64,000 bases of DNA. It comes from Mycolicibacterium flavescens (GTDB lineage Bacteria; Actinomycetota; Actinomycetes; Mycobacteriales; Mycobacteriaceae). The DNA is taken from contig LR134353.1 of the NCBI GenBank assembly GCA_900637135.1, positions 4,154,001-4,218,000 of the forward strand, given 5' to 3'. Made by a program: the position numbers and the translations under genes. Positions within the stretch are counted from its first letter, which is position 1; each line of letters begins with the position of its first letter. The notes under the pieces are model-generated. The model was not told the origin of the DNA, searched no databases, and saw nothing but the letters and a program-made list of their open reading frames with translations. Of the stretch, positions 60,041-64,000 are shown piece after piece.

Positions 60041-60613
60041 TCAGTTCTCCTTGAACGGAAAGCCCAGCGCCCGCAGCAGCGCTCGTCCTTCGTCGTCGGT
60101 CGTCGCCGAGGTGACGACGGTGATGTCCATGCCGCGGGGGCGGTCGATGGAGTCCACATCGATCTCGTGGAACACCGACTGCTCGGTGAGTCCGAAGGTG
60201 TAGTTGCCGGTGCCGTCGAACTGCTTGGGCGACAGCCCGCGGAAGTCGCGGATACGCGGCAGCGCGATCGAGATCAACCGATCGAGGAATTCCCACATCC
60301 GGTCGCCGCGCAGCGTGACGCGGGCGCCGATCGGCATGCCCTCGCGAAGCTTGAACTGGGCGATGGACTTACGCGCCCGGCGCACCTCCGGCTTCTGACC
60401 GGTGATCAGTGCGAGATCGTTGACCGCGCCGTTGATCAGCTTCGCATCACGGGCGGCGTCGCCGACGCCCATGTTGACGACGACCTTGACCACGCCGGGG
60501 ATCTGCATGACGTTCGCGTAGCCGAACTCCTTGGCCAGCGTGTCGCGGATCTCTTCGCGGTAGCGCTGCTTGAGGCGCGGCAGGGTTTTTGCGGTGTTTT
60601 CGACGGTGGTCAT
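60041..60613 (-). CDS. rplE: 50S ribosomal protein L5 (uL5)
   Basis: 190 residues binding 5S rRNA: LKQRYREEIRDTLAKEFGYANVMQIPG, then KIVVNMGVGDAA-type strand and ends RALGFPFKEN. ATG 60613 overlaps the rplX stop by four bases. Standard spc order. Confidence 0.97.
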   Translation of the reverse strand: MTTVENTAKTLPRLKQRYREEIRDTLAKEFGYANVMQIPGVVKVVVNMGVGDAARDAKLINGAVNDLALITGQKPEVRRARKSIAQFKLREGMPIGARVTLRGDRMWEFLDRLISIALPRIRDFRGLSPKQFDGTGNYTFGLTEQSVFHEIDVDSIDRPRGMDITVVTSATTDDEGRALLRALGFPFKEN

Positions 60614-60933
60614 GAGTTGATGTCCTTGCCGTTGGTCTTGGCGATGCGGACCTTCTTGCCGGTCTCCTCGTCAACCCGGTACGTGATGCGGGTCGGCTTG
60701 CCGTCGGAGTCGACGACCATCACGTTCGAGACGTCGATCGGCGCCTCCTGGGTGACGATGCCGCCGGACTGTGCGCCGCGCTCGTTGCTTGACACCGCCG
60801 TGTGCTTCTTGATCCGGTTGACGCCCTCGACGAGGACTTTGTTGCGCGCCGGGTAGGCGACCAGCACCTTGCCCTTGGCGCCCTTGTCCTTGCCGGAGAT
60901 GACGAGCACGGTGTCGCCCTTGTGGACCTTCAT
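60610..60933 (-). CDS. rplX: 50S ribosomal protein L24 (uL24)
   Basis: 107 residues with the KOW motif KVHKGDTVLVISGKDKGAKGKV, an assembly initiator of the 50S. ATG 60933 follows the rplN stop directly. Length and ending (RIAKTNGKDINS) are normal. Confidence 0.97.
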   Translation of the reverse strand: MKVHKGDTVLVISGKDKGAKGKVLVAYPARNKVLVEGVNRIKKHTAVSSNERGAQSGGIVTQEAPIDVSNVMVVDSDGKPTRITYRVDEETGKKVRIAKTNGKDINS

Positions 60934-61302
60934 CTACAACACCTCCGGAGCAAGCGAGACGATCTTCATGAAGCGCTTCTCGCGCAGTTCGCGGCCGACC
61001 GGGCCGAAGATGCGGGTACCGCGCGGGTCGTTGTCGGCCTTGATGATGACGGCGGCGTTCTCGTCGAACTTGATGTAGCTTCCGTCGGCGCGACGGCGCT
61101 CCTTGACGGTGCGCACGATGACGGCCTTCACGATCTCGCCACGCTTGACGTTGCCGCCGGGAATGGCTTCCTTGACGGTCGCCACGATGACATCGCCGAT
61201 GCCGGCATAGCGCCGCGACGAGCCACCGAGCACGCGGATGCACAGGATCTCCCTGGCGCCCGTGTTGTCGGCGACCTTGAGCCGCGATTCCTGCTGAATC
61301 AC
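60934..61302 (-). CDS. rplN: 50S ribosomal protein L14 (uL14)
   Basis: 122 residues, beginning IQQESRLKVADNTGAREI with GTG 61302 and GAGGAG five bases upstream. Ends RFMKIVSLAPEVL. First gene of this spc-operon block; rpsQ and the S10 operon are outside the window, beyond the lipoprotein and arylsulfatase genes. Confidence 0.97.
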   Translation of the reverse strand: MIQQESRLKVADNTGAREILCIRVLGGSSRRYAGIGDVIVATVKEAIPGGNVKRGEIVKAVIVRTVKERRRADGSYIKFDENAAVIIKADNDPRGTRIFGPVGRELREKRFMKIVSLAPEVL

Positions 61303-61607
61303 TCGATCTCCTCGACCTGGTTTTTGTATGCACGCCAGATACCGACCTGGACGTACGCGGTCTTGCTGTCACCGAAAGGCACGCGGGGCCCGCCGCACGC
61401 GACTGGCCGAGGTCTGCCCAAGGCAACCGCCTGATTCTATGGGAGGACCTGCAGGAAGCCAAATCGTCGCAGATCACGCCCTCCCCTGCGGCGCGAGCGT
61501 GTGTGTTTGTCGACGACCCGCCGCGGATTCTCGACACTTTCCGCACGCTCGCAGGACCCCGAGCGTCCCGTAATCAGCGACTTCGCGTCGACTCGATGAA
61601 TGATCGC
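61303..61607. other. Intergenic region upstream of rplN
   Basis: 305 bases between rplN and the end of the lipoprotein gene remnant. It should carry the rplN promoter and leader. No terminator hairpin or other gene could be recognised. Confidence 0.6.
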
Positions 61608-62293
61608 TCAGGGAACGACGATGCCGAACCCCCCCAGCAGCGGCGAGGCGAGCGGGTCGAAGCCCGCCGTCTGAGCGGGAGCTTCGACGTGCACCGCCAC
61701 CAGGTAGTCGCCGGTGCTCGTCGGGATATGGGCGATCCGATCGCCGAACTGCACCGCGGGTCCCGGCGAGCCCGCCCACGACCCGAGCAGCTTCTGACCG
61801 CTGTAGCCGCACAGCTCGGCCGGCAACACGCTCAACGTGCTGATACCGGCCGCCGCCACAGCGTCGTCGGCATAGCGTTCGAACGCTTCGGCCGGTGGCA
61901 GCGTGGTCTCGGCAATGGTGACCGTCGCCCACATCCCGTCCGGTCCGCCAGCCGCAGCGCGACATCCCCCTGCCCCGCCGCCGTGGACCATCCCGCCGGT
62001 AGAGCCACCGTGATCCTGGGCGCCGCCGGCTCAGGGACCGCGGCCGACACGTGCTCGGGTCCCGGCAGGCTGCAAGCGCGATGGGCCGCTGACGGTTGCG
62101 GGGTCGGCACGATGCCCGGCTGGGCGGTGTCAACCTGCGGGTCGGACGGCGCGGTCGACGACGGCGTCGAGGTGGCGGAGATCGTCGTGTCGGAGACGAC
62201 GGCCTCTTCTGCGATCGGTACGCCTTCGCGGTTGTCGACACACGCGGTCAGCAGGCACGTCAGCGCGATCGCCTGCCCGACGGCGTACTTCAT
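61608..62293 (-). pseudogene. LpqN/LpqT-like lipoprotein gene, broken by one-base frameshift
   Basis: ATG 62293 opens a lipoprotein signal (lipobox LTAC, Cys18), then a Ser/Thr/Pro-rich linker and ITVALPAGWSTAAGQGDVALRLA. At about 61947 the frame breaks. The continuation MWATVTIAETTLPPAEAFERY, SVLPAELCGYSGQKL and ending GFGIVVP lies in another frame on the same strand and fits the C-terminal half of the LpqN family. Restoring one G at GGCGG near 61947 would rejoin both halves into a protein of about 228 residues. Either a real mutation or a sequencing error. Confidence 0.75.
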
Positions 62294-62324
62294 GGCTTCC
62301 GTCCCGCCCCCACGCTCGGTGTGT

Positions 62325-64000
62325 TCAGTCCTTCGCGAAGGCGCGAGCGAACTCCCGCTCCAGGTCCAGATACGGCTTACCCGAGACGTCGATGTTGACC
62401 GCGACGATGGTGCCGCCGGTGAACGCGAACGGCGGCGTATACGAACGGGAGACCGGGGATCCAGCGTTCCTGCCGATGCTCAGGCTCGCGCCGGCGAGCC
62501 CGAACGTCCCCGGGTGGACACGCATTTCGCGCAACGTCGCGACCTGCTGGTCGTCGATATACAAAGCCGCGTCTCCGATCGGGGTATGGCTGCCCTCGGC
62601 AGTTCCGGTGCGCACATACGCGACCCCGAACGAGTGCCGCCCCAACGGCACTGCATCCGGCGACGACATTCGCTGCTCGTCTTCGCCCAGGAAGTTGTAG
62701 ACGTAGTGAAGCCGCCCGTCCTGTACGAACATCACGTGACCGCCGTGGGCGCCACCGTGTTTGAAGATCACGCCTTCGGCGCCCGACGTGTCGATCACCA
62801 TCTCGGCCATGGCCGCGAACGACCGCCCTTGTATCTCGACCGCAGCTCCCATCCCGACGTCGGCGGTGCCCGGGTAGTACCGGTACGAGTCACGCCGGCC
62901 CGCCACCCCCGGCCGCCACCGCGAAATGGTGTCGAAGATGTTCAGGTCACCAAGCGGCAACCCGTTGTACTTGTCGGCCTCGGCGAACCACAGCTTGGTG
63001 AGTTCTTCGAGTTTGTCCGGGTTTTCGGCGGCCAGATCGTGGCACTGACTGCGGTCGGCTTCGATGTGGAACAGCTCCCATCGGTCGCTGTCGAAATGCG
63101 ACCAACCCGCCGGCGATGCGGCGTGCACGGTGTTGGCGAACCAGCCGTCGTGCCAGATCCCCCGTGTGCCGAGCATCGTGTAGAACTGCGTGCGCTTGTC
63201 GGTTGCCGCCGACGAATCCCGCAGCGTTGCCTCGAAACTCACCCCGTCCAGCGGCTTCTGGGGCACTCCTTTGACCGTGTCCGGCGGGGTGATGCCGAGG
63301 AGCTGGTAGATCGTCGGTGTGACGTCGCAGACGTTGATGTAGCTGTCTCGCACCTCGCCGTGTGCGGCGATTCCCTTGGGCCAGGAGATGATTGCGGGGT
63401 CCGCGATCCCGCCTTCGTGCGAGGCGTAGCGCTTGAAGAGCTTGTAGGGTGCGTTGAACGCCATCGCCCAGCCGGTCGGATAGTGGTTGTAGGTCTCCGG
63501 GCCGCCGAGGTCGTCGATGAGACGAAGGCCGTCCTCGACGGTGTCGATGTATCCGTTGAAGAATTTGACCTCGTTCACCGAGCCGTTCGGGCCGCCTTCG
63601 CCGCTCGCGCCGTTGTCGGAGATGACGACGATGATCGTGTTGTCGAGCTGATCCGACTCCTCCAGATAGTCGATGATGCGACCGATCTGCGCATCGGTGT
63701 AGGACAGGAATCCGGCGAACACTTCGGCCATGCGCGCGAACAGGCGCTTCTCGTCGTCGCCGAGCTCATCCCACGGCCGCACCGTGTCCTGTGTCGGCCA
63801 CGGTTCACCGTTGGGCCCCTTGACGTCTCCGTACGGATTGATCGGCGAGAGTTCGGTGTCGGCGGGCACGATGCCGAGCTTCTTCTGGTTCTCCAGCACG
63901 ATCTCGCGGTATCGCTCGTAGCCCATGTCGAACTTGCCGGCGTAGCGGTCGGCCCACTCGGCGAAGACGTGATGCGGGGCGTGTCCGGCTCCTGGGCAGA
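62325..64000 (-). CDS. atsA: Arylsulfatase, AtsA-like, N-terminus outside window
   Basis: 558 residues of a sulfatase are visible on the minus strand; the start and the formylglycine site (C/S-x-P-x-R) are beyond the right edge. Visible are GAGHAPHHV, the metal-binding VISDNGASGEG, HEGGIADPAIISWPKGI, VCDVTPTIYQLLGI and FHIEADRSQCHDLA. The final 150 residues (AMAEMVIDTS..., AALYIDDQQVATLREMRV) look like a lectin-type beta sandwich. By recollection, a large AtsA lies at this point of the ribosomal cluster in M. tuberculosis, so the symbol is likely but not certain. Confidence 0.88.
   Translation of the reverse strand, partial: CPGAGHAPHHVFAEWADRYAGKFDMGYERYREIVLENQKKLGIVPADTELSPINPYGDVKGPNGEPWPTQDTVRPWDELGDDEKRLFARMAEVFAGFLSYTDAQIGRIIDYLEESDQLDNTIIVVISDNGASGEGGPNGSVNEVKFFNGYIDTVEDGLRLIDDLGGPETYNHYPTGWAMAFNAPYKLFKRYASHEGGIADPAIISWPKGIAAHGEVRDSYINVCDVTPTIYQLLGITPPDTVKGVPQKPLDGVSFEATLRDSSAATDKRTQFYTMLGTRGIWHDGWFANTVHAASPAGWSHFDSDRWELFHIEADRSQCHDLAAENPDKLEELTKLWFAEADKYNGLPLGDLNIFDTISRWRPGVAGRRDSYRYYPGTADVGMGAAVEIQGRSFAAMAEMVIDTSGAEGVIFKHGGAHGGHVMFVQDGRLHYVYNFLGEDEQRMSSPDAVPLGRHSFGVAYVRTGTAEGSHTPIGDAALYIDDQQVATLREMRVHPGTFGLAGASLSIGRNAGSPVSRSYTPPFAFTGGTIVAVNIDVSGKPYLDLEREFARAFAKD

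Noticed and set aside
58712..60856. 714-codon open frame on the plus strand across the spc operon
   Set aside because: It runs antisense to rplF, rpsH, rpsZ, rplE and rplX, which are certain; no Shine-Dalgarno and no domain were seen.
1..64000. CRISPR arrays, insertion sequences, tRNA or rRNA genes
   Set aside because: No regularly spaced repeats, no transposase motifs and no tRNA cloverleaf or rRNA sequence were recognised by eye; a short tRNA could still be missed.

Overview
This 64 kb window is chromosomal DNA of a high-GC mycobacterium, most likely a fast-growing Mycolicibacterium. The evidence is the gene content: a complete ESX-4 type VII secretion locus, exported cutinases, SigL with its anti-sigma factor RslA, three tandem LCMT/TIGR00027-type methyltransferases, F420-type luciferase-like oxidoreductases, and ribosomal genes in mycobacterial order. 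No rRNA, tRNA, insertion sequence, prophage or CRISPR array was found.

Layout. 1-4.3 kb: an EspC-like fragment, glmM, two small exported proteins each followed by a near-identical hairpin, and rplM-rpsI with a good terminator. 4.6-14.7 kb: an exported excalibur protein, then ESX-4 (esxT, esxU, an Rv3446c-type protein, eccC4, eccD4, mycP4, eccB4). 14.7-18.6 kb: a CGNR regulator divergent from an EamA transporter, then three tandem cutinases. 18.6-23.3 kb: the alpha operon (infA, rpmJ, rpsM, rpsK, rpsD, rpoA, rplQ, truA) read on the minus strand. 23.5-39.1 kb: an accessory and metabolic region with an alpha/beta hydrolase, a gene remnant, a response regulator-flavoprotein fusion with its histidine kinase, two paralogous LLM oxidoreductases, a valine-catabolism operon (mmsA, acyl-CoA dehydrogenase, mmsB), a nitroreductase, a HAD hydrolase, a NarL-type two-component pair, and a MarR/NmrA divergent pair with twin palindromic operators.

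39.1-45.4 kb is the most interesting part. sigL-rslA is followed on the same strand by five tightly packed genes: a ThDP-dependent enzyme, an SRPBCC protein, a KAS III-like condensing enzyme, a HisC/Pat-like aminotransferase and a MarR regulator. Sequences matching the SigL promoter pattern (TGAAC[C/T], 16 bases, CGTGT[C/A]) lie before sigL and again between rslA and the ThDP gene. This looks like a SigL-controlled small-molecule biosynthesis operon; the product is unknown.

45.4-50.7 kb: a MarR gene divergent from furA-katA (a monofunctional catalase, not katG), then map, adk and secY. 50.9-56.9 kb: three methyltransferases behind a SigH-like promoter, sppA, an LLM oxidoreductase and a DUF732 exported protein. 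57-61.3 kb: the spc operon (rplN to rplO). 61.6-64 kb: an LpqN-like lipoprotein gene broken by a one-base frameshift, and the C-terminal part of an AtsA-like arylsulfatase cut by the window edge.

The spc and alpha ribosomal operons are on one strand about 25 kb apart, with the accessory genes between them. By recollection these blocks are far apart in M. tuberculosis, so this arrangement looks closer to the ancestral one.
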